This document shows, piece by piece, positions 8,752 through 17,663 of a stretch of DNA of 64,000 nt. Source of the stretch: Planomicrobium sp. Y74 (lineage in GTDB: Bacteria; Bacillota; Bacilli; Bacillales_A; Planococcaceae); contig NZ_RCWH01000001.1 in NCBI RefSeq assembly GCF_003668635.1, forward strand, positions 496,001 through 560,000, given 5' to 3'. The notes under the pieces were generated by a model that was not told where the DNA came from, searched no databases, and saw nothing but the letters and a program-made list of their open reading frames with translations. The first letter of the stretch is position 1. Every line of letters starts with the position of its first letter. The translations under genes and the position numbers were made by a program.

Positions 8752-9867
8752 CTATAGCTCACTGAAATAACGATGGATAAAGCCAGGCATGAAATCCAGG
8801 ATCTTTTCATCGGGATTTATTTTTGAATGATGAAGTCCGAATTCCGAGTTAACACCAGCCCAGAACATCAATCCTGGTATCTGTTCAGTGAAATAGCCAA
8901 AATCTTCTCCGGTCATTGCGGCATCTGCGCGGACAGCTGTGATGCCATCGGCCGATGAGGCAAACTCCAGAAAATGTTCAGCCAATTGCGCGTTGTTATC
9001 AACTTCCCTGTAGGAAGCTCCGTAATCTATCGATATGCGGCAATTATAACCTGTTTCAACCGCTTTACAGATTGCTTCTATGCGCTCTTTCATTTTCATC
9101 ATGGAAGTATTATTCAAGGTCCTGATGGTGCCTTCCAAGCGGGCATTTTCAGCAATGATATTCTGAACGGTGCCCGCTGTAAACTTGCCTACCGTCAAAA
9201 CCGCTGAATCCATTGGATCGATGCTGCGGCTGACAATCGTCTGAAGCTGCATTAAAAGTGAAGCTCCTGCCACTGCCATATCATCAGTGAAATGGGGAAA
9301 CGCAGCATGACCTCCTTTTCCGTGCAAATCAATGAACAGTTCCGACGTATTGGCAAACAGCATGCCGGGTTTTGTTGAAACCGTGCCGACCGGCAGTTCC
9401 GGAGCCACGTGCATGGCATAAATTTCGTCAGGCCATAAATCCGGCCGCTCGCTTTTCAGCCAGTTTCTGAACGGCAAAGCTCCTCCCGGCCCTTCTTCCG
9501 CCGGTTGAAAAAGCAATAGCACATCCTGTTTTATCGGATTTTCTATAAGACGTTCGAGCAATCCGACCGCATTGGCCATATGAATATCGTGTCCGCAGGC
9601 ATGCATATAACCTGTATGCTCTGAACTGAAAGCAAGTCCTGTCTTTTCTTCTATCGGCAAGCCATCGATGTCAGTGCGCCAAGCGATTAGCTTATTCGCA
9701 TCCAATCCGCTTACTTTTACAGCGATGCCCGTTTGCCATTCTGCAATTTCCAATCTTTCCTGAGGCAGCGAGCGAATCTGTTCGAGCAGATATTGCTGCG
9801 TTTTAAATTCACGGAAACCGATTTCCGGTATTCTATGCAAATCTCTTCTGATTTGTATAAGGTTCAT
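8752..9867 (-). CDS. dapL: N-acetyldiaminopimelate deacetylase
   Basis: A 371-aa M20-type amidohydrolase. HACGHDIHMAN near residue 95 and EEGPGGA near 130 carry the metal ligands and catalytic Glu; the dimerisation lid follows. It removes acetate from N-acetyl-LL-DAP in the acetylase branch of lysine/DAP synthesis. The neighbour dapH, ending 10 bases upstream, makes this assignment specific rather than a generic hippurate hydrolase. I use the ATG at 9867 (MNLIQIRRDL) with AAGGGG upstream; the frame stays open further upstream, but that extension would run into dapH. A terminator follows directly. Confidence 0.9.
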   Translation of the reverse strand: MNLIQIRRDLHRIPEIGFREFKTQQYLLEQIRSLPQERLEIAEWQTGIAVKVSGLDANKLIAWRTDIDGLPIEEKTGLAFSSEHTGYMHACGHDIHMANAVGLLERLIENPIKQDVLLLFQPAEEGPGGALPFRNWLKSERPDLWPDEIYAMHVAPELPVGTVSTKPGMLFANTSELFIDLHGKGGHAAFPHFTDDMAVAGASLLMQLQTIVSRSIDPMDSAVLTVGKFTAGTVQNIIAENARLEGTIRTLNNTSMMKMKERIEAICKAVETGYNCRISIDYGASYREVDNNAQLAEHFLEFASSADGITAVRADAAMTGEDFGYFTEQIPGLMFWAGVNSEFGLHHSKINPDEKILDFMPGFIHRYFSEL

Positions 9868-9877
9868 ATCTCGCCCC

Positions 9878-10591
9878 TTATAATTGACGAAGTTCTTGTT
9901 TGATTTCCGTTTTCGAGCGTGTTTTTTCATCCATCAATTTCAATACGCGGGCCGGTGTGCCGCCCACTACTGAATTTTCCGGTACATCTTCGATAACAAT
10001 TGCTCCAGCGGCAACAACTGCTCCTTGTCCGATACGAACGCCTTCCAGAACTACTGCATTAGCGCCGATCATTACATTGTCTTCAACAATAACCGGAGTT
10101 GCAGAAGCCGGTTCGATAACGCCTGCAAGCACTGCGCCTGCGCCGATGTGGCAATTCTTGCCGACAGTAGCACGGCCACCCATGATTACGCCCATATCAA
10201 TCATGGTACCGTCACCGATTACCGATCCGATATTGATGACTGCGCCCATCATGATGATGCAATTATTTCCGATTTCTACATTTTCACGGATAAATGCGCC
10301 AGGTTCAATGCGGCTGTTGATGTTTTTCAGGTCCAGCATCGGAATCGCTGAATTGCGGCGATCATTTTCTACAACATAGTCTTCAATCGCAGCTTCGTTT
10401 TCTTTTAATGCTTTTTCAATATCTGACCATTCACCGAATACGGTGGCATGAGAACCTTCGCCGAAAACTTTTGCAGACTCTCCGAAATTCAATGTGGCAA
10501 CGTCTTCACCTTTAACATAAACTTTTACAGGTGTTGACTTCTTTGCATTCTGTATGTACGAAATAATTTCATTTGCATCCATTTGCTTCAT
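9878..10591 (-). CDS. dapH: 2,3,4,5-tetrahydropyridine-2,6-dicarboxylate N-acetyltransferase
   Basis: A 237-aa protein, the usual DapH length. The N-terminal third is the DapH-specific domain ([10 protein letters not shown]). The rest is a left-handed beta helix of hexapeptide repeats ([36 protein letters not shown] and so on). It acetylates tetrahydrodipicolinate, committing it to the acetyl-DAP route completed by the deacetylase next door. Start at ATG 10591 with AGAGG nine bases upstream; an in-frame TTG just before it is also possible. A sigma-A-like promoter lies at 10625-10653, so the pair can be transcribed apart from ccpC. Confidence 0.93.
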   Translation of the reverse strand: MKQMDANEIISYIQNAKKSTPVKVYVKGEDVATLNFGESAKVFGEGSHATVFGEWSDIEKALKENEAAIEDYVVENDRRNSAIPMLDLKNINSRIEPGAFIRENVEIGNNCIIMMGAVINIGSVIGDGTMIDMGVIMGGRATVGKNCHIGAGAVLAGVIEPASATPVIVEDNVMIGANAVVLEGVRIGQGAVVAAGAIVIEDVPENSVVGGTPARVLKLMDEKTRSKTEIKQELRQL

Positions 10592-10624
10592 CAATAAAAA
10601 CCTCTTTCTATAGTTGATGGTGTA

Positions 10625-10653
10625 ATTATAACGGAAACAGGAGGAGATTTCAT
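10625..10653 (-). promoter_or_regulatory. Probable sigma-A promoter of dapH-dapL
   Basis: On the minus strand ATGAAA (4 of 6 to TTGACA) is followed after 17 bases by a perfect TATAAT. It lies in the gap between ccpC and dapH, about 35 bases before the dapH start. Confidence 0.55.
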
Positions 10654-10657
10654 TACT

Positions 10658-11533
10658 CTAGTCTAATAAAGCGGCATGTTTTTGCACAATTTCAACAAAA
10701 GCGGAGACTTGTCGCAATTCAAAGGCCGAATCATAACCGATGAGCCAGGTATCCCTAGTCAACTCGAGCTCTTCTGCGTTGCTTGCCAAAGCAACTGTAT
10801 GGACATCTTCTGTTCCATTCAAAGTTATGGCTGGGAGAATTGCGTAACCGATGCCATTGACTGCCATTTGCTTACAAGTTTCTATTTGATCCACTGTAAT
10901 TTGCCTTTTCGGATTGGAAGCAAAATGTTTTTGCCACCATTGCTGAATTTCTTCGTAATAATTGGAATCGCTTTTAAATTGGATGAAAGGCCGTTCAGTT
11001 TCCATCACCTGCTCTAATGAATCAATTTCTTTATCGACCAGGTACAAGGTATCCCGGAACAAATGAATCTTCTTCCCTTTCCAATCCGTATGTCCCCTCA
11101 CTATTCCAATGTGGGCTTCCCCTTCATACAAAGCCCTGGTAATTTCTGAACTCCACCCCGTAATCAGCTGGATTTTTGCCTGGGGATATAAAGTTACAAA
11201 ATCCTTCAGCACTTTTGGCAGCCAATTTTGGCCGATGATGGAAGCACAGGCTATTTTCAATGTGCCATGCACTTTTGACGTCAGCGTATGAAGCACTTCG
11301 AAAACCTCTTCTTTGCGCTGCAGCATCTCATTTGCATAATTAATGACCAATTCTCCTGCCGGCGTTGGCGTCAGCCCTTTTTGTGAGCGGATGAATAATT
11401 GCTGGCCCCATTCTTTTTCAATGGATTGCAGCCTTTGGGACAAAGCGGGCTGGGAAAGAAAGAGCCGTTCAGAGGCTTTCCTCATATTCCCTTCTTCAGC
11501 CAGGATTTTTATAATCATTTCTTCATTGGACAT
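10658..11533 (-). CDS. ccpC: LysR-family regulator CcpC (citrate-responsive)
   Basis: A 291-aa LysR-type regulator with an N-terminal winged helix (NMRKASERLFLSQPALSQRLQ) and a periplasmic-binding-like effector domain. It closely resembles what I recall of B. subtilis CcpC (YkuM), including IGQNWLPKVL and ITGWSSE segments. CcpC represses TCA-branch genes such as citZ and citB and responds to citrate. The location beside dapH, dapL and the CBS protein matches the Bacillus ykuL-ykuR region. Its ATG overlaps the end of the MFS gene by 11 bases, so it is probably co-transcribed with that exporter, which I do not recall from Bacillus. Confidence 0.85.
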   Translation of the reverse strand: MSNEEMIIKILAEEGNMRKASERLFLSQPALSQRLQSIEKEWGQQLFIRSQKGLTPTPAGELVINYANEMLQRKEEVFEVLHTLTSKVHGTLKIACASIIGQNWLPKVLKDFVTLYPQAKIQLITGWSSEITRALYEGEAHIGIVRGHTDWKGKKIHLFRDTLYLVDKEIDSLEQVMETERPFIQFKSDSNYYEEIQQWWQKHFASNPKRQITVDQIETCKQMAVNGIGYAILPAITLNGTEDVHTVALASNAEELELTRDTWLIGYDSAFELRQVSAFVEIVQKHAALLD

Positions 11534-13001
11534 TTTTCTTCACTCCTTTATCCCGCGGCAGGCCAAAAATCAGCAGTAAACTGATGACAGCAAAAACAGC
11601 CATCACTGCATAAACATTCTGCAATGCCATTGACAATCCTTCCTGTAAATAACGCAATGTTTCAGCGGGCATCCCTTCCCTGCTTTCAACAGTCAGCAGC
11701 GTATTGATGGAATCGAGGTCGTAACCTTCTTCGCTGTTTGAGAAATACTTCAAAAGCGATGTGTTGAGAACTGTACCCAGAAGTGCTACCCCAATGGTGC
11801 TGCCAAGGTTCCGCATAAACATGTTTGATGCGGTCGCAACTCCGCGTTTTTCATAAGTGACAGCACTTTGAATCGAAACGATGAAAGCGGTGCTTGTCAA
11901 CCCCATTCCGATGCCGATGACAAAACTTGATAAAGCCGCCCACCATGGTCCTGCTTCGGGACGCATAAGAACGAATAAGGCAGCTCCTGCCACCAGGAAC
12001 ATTCCACCGGCAAGCGATGTCCGGAAATATCCGAATCTGATCAGCAATCTCCCGGATAATGTTGCAGCAATTGGCCAGCCAATCGACATGGCAGTCAACG
12101 TAAAACCGGCAATCGCAGCAGGCTGTTCCATGACCCCTGTAACGTAGGTCGGCAGATAACTCGAAACAGAGATCAAAATGATGCCTGTAGTGAGGGAAAC
12201 AAGATTGGCATAAAGAATAGTGTTATTTTTCCATATTTCAAAAGGCATGATCGGGTCCTTCACTTTTCGTTCAACATAAACGAATAAGGTAATTGCGGTC
12301 ACTGCGACTGCAATAAGAATTCCTGTCGAAGCTGAAAGCCAGTCGAAGCCGACCCCACCTTCAACCAATAAGTATAATAAGCTTACCAAGCCGATTGTCA
12401 GGAGCACAGCACCGGCATAATCGATGGATGGCTTCCCGCTTTTCTTCGGTTCCTTCAAAAAGAGAAGTACCCCGGCGAGTGCCAGAATCCCAAGCGGGAT
12501 ATTTACCCAAAATACATACTCCCAACCGACAGTAGCCACCAGGACTCCGCCAATGGCAGGACCTGAAACCGCGGAAATGCCCCAGACGCTTGATAGGTAT
12601 CCTTGTATTTTAGCCCGTTCTTCAGCTGAATAGATATCTCCCACAATAGTCGTGGCAATCGGCAAGACTGCTCCAGCTCCCATTCCCTGTATCAGACGGT
12701 AAATGATCAATTGATCCATCGAATTGGCGAGGCCGCACATCAATGAACCGGCAAGAAATAATATGATGCCAAAAGCGAAAATCGGTTTTCGGCCAAAGAT
12801 ATCGGAAAGTTTTCCATAGATAAGAACGGTCACAGTATTCATCAGCAGATATGCTGAAAATACCCAGCTGTATTTTGAAAATCCACCTAAATCAGCTGCA
12901 ATGCTTGGCATGGCAGTGGCCACAATAGTCGCCTCTACTGCACCTACGAACATCGCCAGCATGACAGAAGCCAGCACGAGTGGACGATTTGTCGTCTTCA
13001 T
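11523..13001 (-). CDS. MFS transporter, DHA2 family (14-helix drug exporter type)
   Basis: A 492-aa permease of the EmrB/QacA type: the first helix has ALEATIVATAMP-like wording (VGAVEATIVATAMPSIAADL), followed by GKLSDIFGRKP (motif A) and about 14 helices. I start it at ATG 13001 (MKTTNRPLVL) with GAGGG nine bases upstream; the open frame extends to 13034 but without a better start. Such pumps expel lipophilic drugs by proton antiport; the substrate cannot be told. Its stop lies inside the first codons of ccpC, which suggests one transcript. Confidence 0.87.
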   Translation of the reverse strand: MKTTNRPLVLASVMLAMFVGAVEATIVATAMPSIAADLGGFSKYSWVFSAYLLMNTVTVLIYGKLSDIFGRKPIFAFGIILFLAGSLMCGLANSMDQLIIYRLIQGMGAGAVLPIATTIVGDIYSAEERAKIQGYLSSVWGISAVSGPAIGGVLVATVGWEYVFWVNIPLGILALAGVLLFLKEPKKSGKPSIDYAGAVLLTIGLVSLLYLLVEGGVGFDWLSASTGILIAVAVTAITLFVYVERKVKDPIMPFEIWKNNTILYANLVSLTTGIILISVSSYLPTYVTGVMEQPAAIAGFTLTAMSIGWPIAATLSGRLLIRFGYFRTSLAGGMFLVAGAALFVLMRPEAGPWWAALSSFVIGIGMGLTSTAFIVSIQSAVTYEKRGVATASNMFMRNLGSTIGVALLGTVLNTSLLKYFSNSEEGYDLDSINTLLTVESREGMPAETLRYLQEGLSMALQNVYAVMAVFAVISLLLIFGLPRDKGVKKNVQ

Positions 13002-13035
13002 AAGATAAGGCCCTCTTTTCAAACTACACAACAAA

Positions 13036-13060
13036 AAAGGCCTCTTTCTTTGAGGCCTTT
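13036..13060 (-). terminator. Terminator after cbpB
   Basis: A 9-bp inverted repeat AAAGGCCTC/GAGGCCTTT with a 7-base loop and a T-run on the minus strand, three bases past the CBS-protein stop. The promoter of the MFS/ccpC unit must lie between here and 13001 or rely on readthrough. Confidence 0.85.
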
Positions 13061-13063
13061 CAT

Positions 13064-13513
13064 TCAGTGATTATTTCGGATCTGGTAAATCTGCTTTTTT
13101 AATTGTTTCAATATAACGCGCCTAGTCAGAATGCCCATGAACATTCCTTCATCATCGACTACACAAAGGAAGTTTTGGTCAATTAAAAGATCAAGTGCTT
13201 TTTGAAAGCGTTCAGTTATTTTTATCAAATTGATATCCGTCTGCATAATATCCTGGACTTTTATCTCCGGCAATTTTTCATATTCAATATGGTCGAGCCC
13301 GAGGATGGATTCTGTAATCCGCTGTGTATTGATCAACCCTTGAAAACGGTATTTCATATCTAAGACCGGAATCGCCGAATAACCTGTTTTTGTTAAAACA
13401 AGCAATGCGTGTTCAGCACTATTGCCCAATTGGACGTGTGCAACCTTTTCTGAGGAAATAATATAATCTTCTATTTGAGTTTCAAGAAAGTCTTTGCTAG
13501 GTAATGAAATCAT
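13064..13513 (-). CDS. cbpB: CBS-domain protein CbpB/DarB (c-di-AMP binding)
   Basis: A 149-aa protein made of two CBS motifs (about residues 20-70 and 85-140). It matches what I recall of B. subtilis YkuL, now DarB/CbpB, in length, in the IGxxxxAHVQLGNSAEHALLVL-type start and in position upstream of ccpC. DarB binds c-di-AMP and, when free, stimulates the (p)ppGpp synthetase Rel and pyruvate carboxylase. Binding residues cannot be confirmed here. It is followed by a terminator and is separate from the downstream MFS gene. Confidence 0.82.
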   Translation of the reverse strand: MISLPSKDFLETQIEDYIISSEKVAHVQLGNSAEHALLVLTKTGYSAIPVLDMKYRFQGLINTQRITESILGLDHIEYEKLPEIKVQDIMQTDINLIKITERFQKALDLLIDQNFLCVVDDEGMFMGILTRRVILKQLKKQIYQIRNNH

Positions 13514-13613
13514 GCGCTCTACTCCTTTTGCATCATATATTGATGCTAATCACTCCGAGTACATCATAACACATCACTAAATTTGAAACTATTTAAAAGA
13601 GAGTATTATTTAC

Positions 13614-14381
13614 TTAAAAAGGAAATTTGTTCAGCCATTGCCCACCGTCCAGGGTCACGATTTCCCCGTTCATATATGAAGCTTTATCTGACATGATAAA
13701 AGCAGCTAATTCTGCTATTTCTTCCGGCTTGCCCAAGCGGCCGAGTGGAATCGATTCAATTGTACGCTTCGCCGCTTTTTCCGATTCCCACAACTTGTCT
13801 GCTCCGCCAGTTCGTTCAATCGGACCCGGTGCAATGCCGTTTACGCGAATTCCAAATTGTGTTCCCCATTCCACAGCAAGAGTGCGGGTCAATGACATGA
13901 CCCCTGCTTTTGCGGCAGCTGAGTGTGCTACTCCAGCTCCGGCATTCCAGGCATACGTAGCAAGCATGTTCAGGATATTGCCTTTCGTGCCATTTTCGAT
14001 CCAATAATTTCCGACGGCATGTGAACAGAAAAATGTTCCGTTCAATACAATATCAACAACCGACTTCCAGCCATTCGGCGATAGTTTTTCAGCATGTACA
14101 ATGAAGTTTCCGGCAGCATTATTCACAAGTCCATCAATTCGGCCGAATTTTTCATGGGCGAATTTAACCATAGCTTTTGCATGCTCAGGTTCACGTACAT
14201 CCATTTGAAAAACTTCTACAGTTCCTTTTGAGTCCGCCATGTTTTTAACAGCTTCATTCAGTTTTTCCATGTCTCTACCTGTAATTATTACATTCGCTCC
14301 TTCGGAAGCGAACTTTTCCGCCATATGGTATCCCATTCCGCTTGATCCGCCCGTTACGATAATTGTTTGATCTTGAAACAT
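13614..14381 (-). CDS. fadH: 2,4-dienoyl-CoA reductase (NADPH), SDR family
   Basis: A 255-aa short-chain dehydrogenase with TGGSSGMG (cofactor loop) at residues 10-17 and NNAAGN near 88. The usual YxxxK active site reads HSAAAK: the Tyr is missing while the Lys is kept. This is the pattern of 2,4-dienoyl-CoA reductases, which place the Tyr elsewhere, and it supports the B. subtilis YkuF/FadH assignment. It would reduce dienoyl-CoA intermediates in beta-oxidation of unsaturated fatty acids. The ATG follows an AAAGGAGGAA site. A PF-ended C-terminus (LNKFPF) is typical of the subgroup. Confidence 0.85.
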   Translation of the reverse strand: MFQDQTIIVTGGSSGMGYHMAEKFASEGANVIITGRDMEKLNEAVKNMADSKGTVEVFQMDVREPEHAKAMVKFAHEKFGRIDGLVNNAAGNFIVHAEKLSPNGWKSVVDIVLNGTFFCSHAVGNYWIENGTKGNILNMLATYAWNAGAGVAHSAAAKAGVMSLTRTLAVEWGTQFGIRVNGIAPGPIERTGGADKLWESEKAAKRTIESIPLGRLGKPEEIAELAAFIMSDKASYMNGEIVTLDGGQWLNKFPF

Positions 14382-14478
14382 CCCAAATTCCTCCTTTTGT
14401 CCTTCTTTGGTTTTTGTATGTAACTTCGTCGAATTACGCCTATTTCCTTAAATGAACCAATATTCCTGATACTTGTTA

Positions 14479-14507
14479 TACACATTGCAAGAAAATTTTG
14501 ATATAAT
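14479..14507 (+). promoter_or_regulatory. Possible sigma-A promoter of ykyB
   Basis: TACACA (4 of 6), a 17-base spacer and a perfect TATAAT, 44 bases before the ykyB ATG. Confidence 0.4.
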
Positions 14508-14550
14508 GAAGATGTTTTATGAATAAAAACCCGATGAAAGGAATGAGCCT

Positions 14551-15012
14551 ATGTCTAACTCCAGAATGGATACTGAAATTGCTCAAGCAATATTCACTGT
14601 CAACAGGCACGCAAAGACCGCTTCAGACAATCATTATTTATATGCCTTAAAAAAAGAGGCCTTAAATAAAATGATTCTTCAGGACCGCGCTCAGAAAATA
14701 GGGCTGCACTTCAGTAAAAACCCCCGTAAAAGCCAACAGCAATCTTCTGTCCTCGTAAAGTGTGGAGATTATTATTTTCACATGCTGCCGAAAAAAGAAG
14801 ACTTTGAGAATCTAGACCATCTCGGCCACCTTGATGAATCTTACCGAAACCCGGCAAGCAGGATGAATCTTCGTTCAGCCAAAGAAATTCTGAGTGAATT
14901 GACCGGTCTGCAGCCTGTAAAAAAAGAAACAAGCGTTTCCAATCTGGGAAAGGCCTATCAGCCACGGGAAATGAACAGATTCTATTCACCTAAAAAGTCA
15001 TATTTCGACTGA
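14551..15012 (+). CDS. ykyB: YkyB family protein
   Basis: A 153-aa basic soluble protein. Length and phrases such as IFTVNRHAKTA, GLHFSKNP and the position beside fadH (ykuF) agree with the YkyB family of Bacillales as I recall it. Function unknown; members are reported in sporulation- and biofilm-related screens, but nothing in the sequence shows an enzymatic motif. The ATG has GAAAGGAATG upstream. It is monocistronic and divergent from fadH; a GAGCCG/CGGCTC hairpin after the stop may end transcription. Confidence 0.75.
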   Translation: MSNSRMDTEIAQAIFTVNRHAKTASDNHYLYALKKEALNKMILQDRAQKIGLHFSKNPRKSQQQSSVLVKCGDYYFHMLPKKEDFENLDHLGHLDESYRNPASRMNLRSAKEILSELTGLQPVKKETSVSNLGKAYQPREMNRFYSPKKSYFD

Positions 15013-15017
15013 CACAG

Positions 15018-15047
15018 AGAGCCGGGACTAAATTGTCTTCGGCTCTT
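15018..15047. terminator. Hairpin between convergent ykyB and ykwC
   Basis: AGAGCCG and CGGCTCT arms enclose a loop of about 15 bases, followed on the plus strand by TTTAT. It overlaps the last codons of ykwC, so it could serve both genes; weak T-tract. Confidence 0.4.
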
Positions 15048-15915
15048 TATAATTGCTGTCTTCATACTGTACAATCAATGCCTGAGTCCCTTTATCCTGG
15101 TATCCTTTTTCCGACAAACTTTCAAACAGCCTGAGTGAGAGCTGGAGCGCGGGAAGTTCAAGTCCCATGGCTTCTGCTTCTTCTGTCGCAATTCGCATAT
15201 CTTTTATGAAATGTTTAATATAAAAACCAGGTTCAAAGTTGCGCGAAATCATTTTTGGTGCCAGATTCGACAGCGACCAGGAACCTGCAGCTCCGGATGA
15301 AATCGACAGCAGTACATTTTCAGGATCCAGTCCGGCTTTCAACGCATAAATCAATGATTCGCTCACACCCATCATATTTGAAGCGATAATGATCTGATTG
15401 CACATTTTAGTATGCTGTCCTGACCCCGCCGGCCCCTGATAGACAATATTTCCACCGAACAGATCCAGTAATGGCTGAACTTGTTTAAATGTACTTTTTT
15501 CTCCGCCGACCATAATGGACAGTAATCCATTCCTTGCTCCAATATCTCCGCCTGAAACAGGCGCGTCCAAAGCTGCCAGACCCTTTTGCAGAGCTGCCTT
15601 GAAAATAGCCCTTGCAAGTTCTGGCTTGGATGTGGTCATATCGACCAGCACGGTTCCTTCTTTGGCATTGTTAATGATTCCTTCATCACCAAAATAGATT
15701 TCTTTCACGTCTGAAGGATATCCGACCATTGTAAAAATAACTTCAGAATCTGCAGCAACCAATTTTGGGGAATCCTGCCATTTTGCTCCGGCTTCCAATA
15801 AATTCTGGGCCTTTGAAGAAGTCCGCGTATAGATTGAAACTTCGTGCCCCTCTTCAAGAAGATGCTTGACCAGGCTATTTCCCATAACTCCAGTTCCGAT
15901 AAATCCAATCTTCAT
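15028..15915 (-). CDS. ykwC: NAD(P)-dependent beta-hydroxyacid dehydrogenase (YkwC-like)
   Basis: A 295-aa 6-phosphogluconate/3-hydroxyisobutyrate dehydrogenase-family enzyme. GFIGTGVMGNSL is the Rossmann loop at residues 4-15, DAPVSGGDIGARNG the substrate loop near 117, and GSGQHTKMCNQ holds the conserved catalytic Lys near 170. These enzymes oxidise a short beta-hydroxyacid with NAD(P)+; the exact substrate of YkwC is not known to me. An AAAGGAGGATAC site precedes the ATG. It is transcribed toward ykyB and away from the repeat cluster at 15984. Confidence 0.85.
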   Translation of the reverse strand: MKIGFIGTGVMGNSLVKHLLEEGHEVSIYTRTSSKAQNLLEAGAKWQDSPKLVAADSEVIFTMVGYPSDVKEIYFGDEGIINNAKEGTVLVDMTTSKPELARAIFKAALQKGLAALDAPVSGGDIGARNGLLSIMVGGEKSTFKQVQPLLDLFGGNIVYQGPAGSGQHTKMCNQIIIASNMMGVSESLIYALKAGLDPENVLLSISSGAAGSWSLSNLAPKMISRNFEPGFYIKHFIKDMRIATEEAEAMGLELPALQLSLRLFESLSEKGYQDKGTQALIVQYEDSNYKEPKTI

Positions 15916-15983
15916 ATGTATCCTCCTTTTTCAAGCTATCTTCAGTTTAGCAAAAATCTTCTGTATATTCACTATTTAGTAAA

Positions 15984-16103
15984 GAAAAGCTACCGCGCCC
16001 GTTTAGCCCCGACAAGCGCTGGAGGATTTGACCGGCATGGCGTTTTTTGCCATGAAGGGTAAATCCGAAGCGACTCGAGGGGCTGGGCGGCGGGAGTCTG
16101 GAC
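15984..16103 (+). repeat. 120-bp structured repeat, unit A
   Basis: Begins GAAAAGC and ends GGAGTCTGGAC. Between these ends a long imperfect hairpin can form: CGCCC with GGGCG, AGCCCC with GGGGCT, GGATTTGACC with GGGTAAATCC, and an inner CATGGC/GCCATG. The same outer stem recurs in unit D at 20769, where the inner stem has a different sequence that still pairs. Abuts unit B head to tail. Confidence 0.85.
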
Positions 16104-16224
16104 AGTAGAAAAGCGACCGCGACCGTTAAGCTCTGAAAGGCATAAGACAGAATAACAGAGTGGCTTTAGCCACGGCAGCTGGGCTGGCTTATGACCCGAA
16201 GAGCTGGGCCGCGGGAGTCTGGAC
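16104..16224 (+). repeat. 121-bp structured repeat, unit B
   Basis: Nearly identical to unit C (two differences in 121 bases, near 16114 and 16155). Ends match unit A (GAAAAGC start, GGAGTCTGGAC end), but the centre is different: AGCTCT/AGAGCT, CATAAG/CTTATG and GTGGC-TTTA-GCCAC arms form another hairpin. Confidence 0.9.
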
Positions 16225-16345
16225 AGTAGAAAAGCTACCGCGACCGTTAAGCTCTGAAAGGCATAAGACAGAATAGCAGAGTGGCTTTAGCCACGGCAGC
16301 TGGGCTGGCTTATGACCCGAAGAGCTGGGCCGCGGGAGTCTGGAC
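16225..16345 (+). repeat. 121-bp structured repeat, unit C
   Basis: Direct tandem duplicate of unit B with a 121-base period. Its last 43 bases resemble 48916-48958 with four mismatches, which links it to unit F. Confidence 0.9.
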
Positions 16346-16451
16346 AAAAAAACCCCAAAAAAAGAAGCCGATCCAGTTAAGGACCGACCACAAAAGGGGG
16401 AAATGAGAATGTTGCTGTGTTCTTTAATAGTATGCCCAGATAAATATGGCT

Positions 16452-17663
16452 TTAAACATTTTCCCTAAAAAAAACTTTATTTATTTTTTCCAGCTCTTCA
16501 ACGAAAGGAGACGCTTCACTGGCGGCTATTGATCCGTCGCTGTATCGCACTTTATCGTAGGTTCTAAAAAAGAACTCTGTAAACGGCAATTCTTCACGGT
16601 GAGCCCACTCCCTGACCGTTTCATGTTCCATGCGGCCTTTCTCTGCTTCGGTAGCCTGTGTTTCAAACTCCCTGAATGCTTTCCGGATTTCATGGATATC
16701 GACTAGATTGTAGCCTCTGGCCGGTTCAAGTTCTTCAGCTTTATTCTCAACTTCAGTCAAACGGATGACTTCAGCAATAGATTCCTCTTGTTGATTGGCC
16801 AGATCCGGTTTTATCTTCCGGATCAGCAGAATCCCGATAATCACCGCAAGCACAATTCCTATTCCTGCAATGATTGTATAATCGAACTCCATTCCTCCCG
16901 AATAAGGAGGATCTTCAGTCTGTTCGGCCTGTTCTTCCATATTACTCAGATTATCCAGCATCTCCTCTTCACTGGAAATTCCATTGACTAAATTCACCAG
17001 CCAATTCAGCACACCCGCAAACGGCCAGAGCACCACTGCCAGAATGCCCCCAAAAATCGATCCAGCAAGTTGCCGTGTTTCTTCAGCAAGAAGATAAACC
17101 AGGAATGATGCTAAACCTGAAATTGCGATGATACCGGTTGAAGCGATAAGGGCCTGCCAGAATTTAGCGCCTTCCTGGCGTGCATTCAAATAGCGATAGA
17201 ATAGACGCGATACAGTATAGAAAATAATAGCTGCGGCTGCGACCGGAAATAATAAATCATGCGAACTGCCCAGCGGATTGAAAATGCTTAGCACCAACGC
17301 GATGGTGAATATCACCAGGAACAGTATCAGAAAGAAACTTTCTCCGCTGCTTTTGTCTTCTATCTCAGAAAATCTGGCATGCAGGCGATATAAAGAAATG
17401 ATTGTTAAGACGATGAACGTACCGACCGCCACCCCGGCAAACAAGGATAATGCCATTACCAGTCCGGCTGCAATCAGAACAGGTGCCGGATTATAAGGCT
17501 TCCGCCAGCTGACGGCTGCGGCTGTCAATGCTGATGCCAGCACTAATCCCAGCCAGATCAACACCAAAGGAAATCTGGCTCCAGCGTCGATAAAGAGAAA
17601 TACAAATGAGATGAGGAAAGCATCCTGAATATACGCGGTGACCGAAGAAAATCTTGCAGTCAT
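16452..17663 (-). CDS. Multi-pass membrane protein with C-terminal DUF4129-like domain
   Basis: A 403-aa protein. Residues 1-270 hold about eight to ten hydrophobic helices, interrupted by an acidic loop (EEEMLDNLSNMEEQAEQTEDP). A further helix at about 264-284 precedes a soluble C-terminal domain of 120 residues with REFETQATEAEKGRMEHETVREW, which reads like DUF4129, the tail of transglutaminase-type TgpA proteins. No transglutaminase Cys-His-Asp region is present, unlike Bacillus YebA. I start at ATG 17663, which overlaps the DUF58 stop as ATGA. Last gene of the second MoxR operon; role unknown. Confidence 0.8.
   Translation of the reverse strand: MTARFSSVTAYIQDAFLISFVFLFIDAGARFPLVLIWLGLVLASALTAAAVSWRKPYNPAPVLIAAGLVMALSLFAGVAVGTFIVLTIISLYRLHARFSEIEDKSSGESFFLILFLVIFTIALVLSIFNPLGSSHDLLFPVAAAAIIFYTVSRLFYRYLNARQEGAKFWQALIASTGIIAISGLASFLVYLLAEETRQLAGSIFGGILAVVLWPFAGVLNWLVNLVNGISSEEEMLDNLSNMEEQAEQTEDPPYSGGMEFDYTIIAGIGIVLAVIIGILLIRKIKPDLANQQEESIAEVIRLTEVENKAEELEPARGYNLVDIHEIRKAFREFETQATEAEKGRMEHETVREWAHREELPFTEFFFRTYDKVRYSDGSIAASEASPFVEELEKINKVFFRENV

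Larger units (their letters stand above)
15916..16451. other. Gene-free stretch holding three tandem repeat units
   Basis: No credible gene in 536 bases. 15984-16345 is filled by repeat units A, B and C (listed separately). The remainder, 16346-16451, is A-rich with CCCC/GGGG arms (16352-16397 area) that could end transcription of the downstream minus-strand operon, but I see no clear T-tract. Confidence 0.7.

Noticed and set aside
15984-16345. CRISPR array
   Set aside because: The period is 121 bases with continuous similarity and no short repeat/unique spacer alternation; no cas genes.
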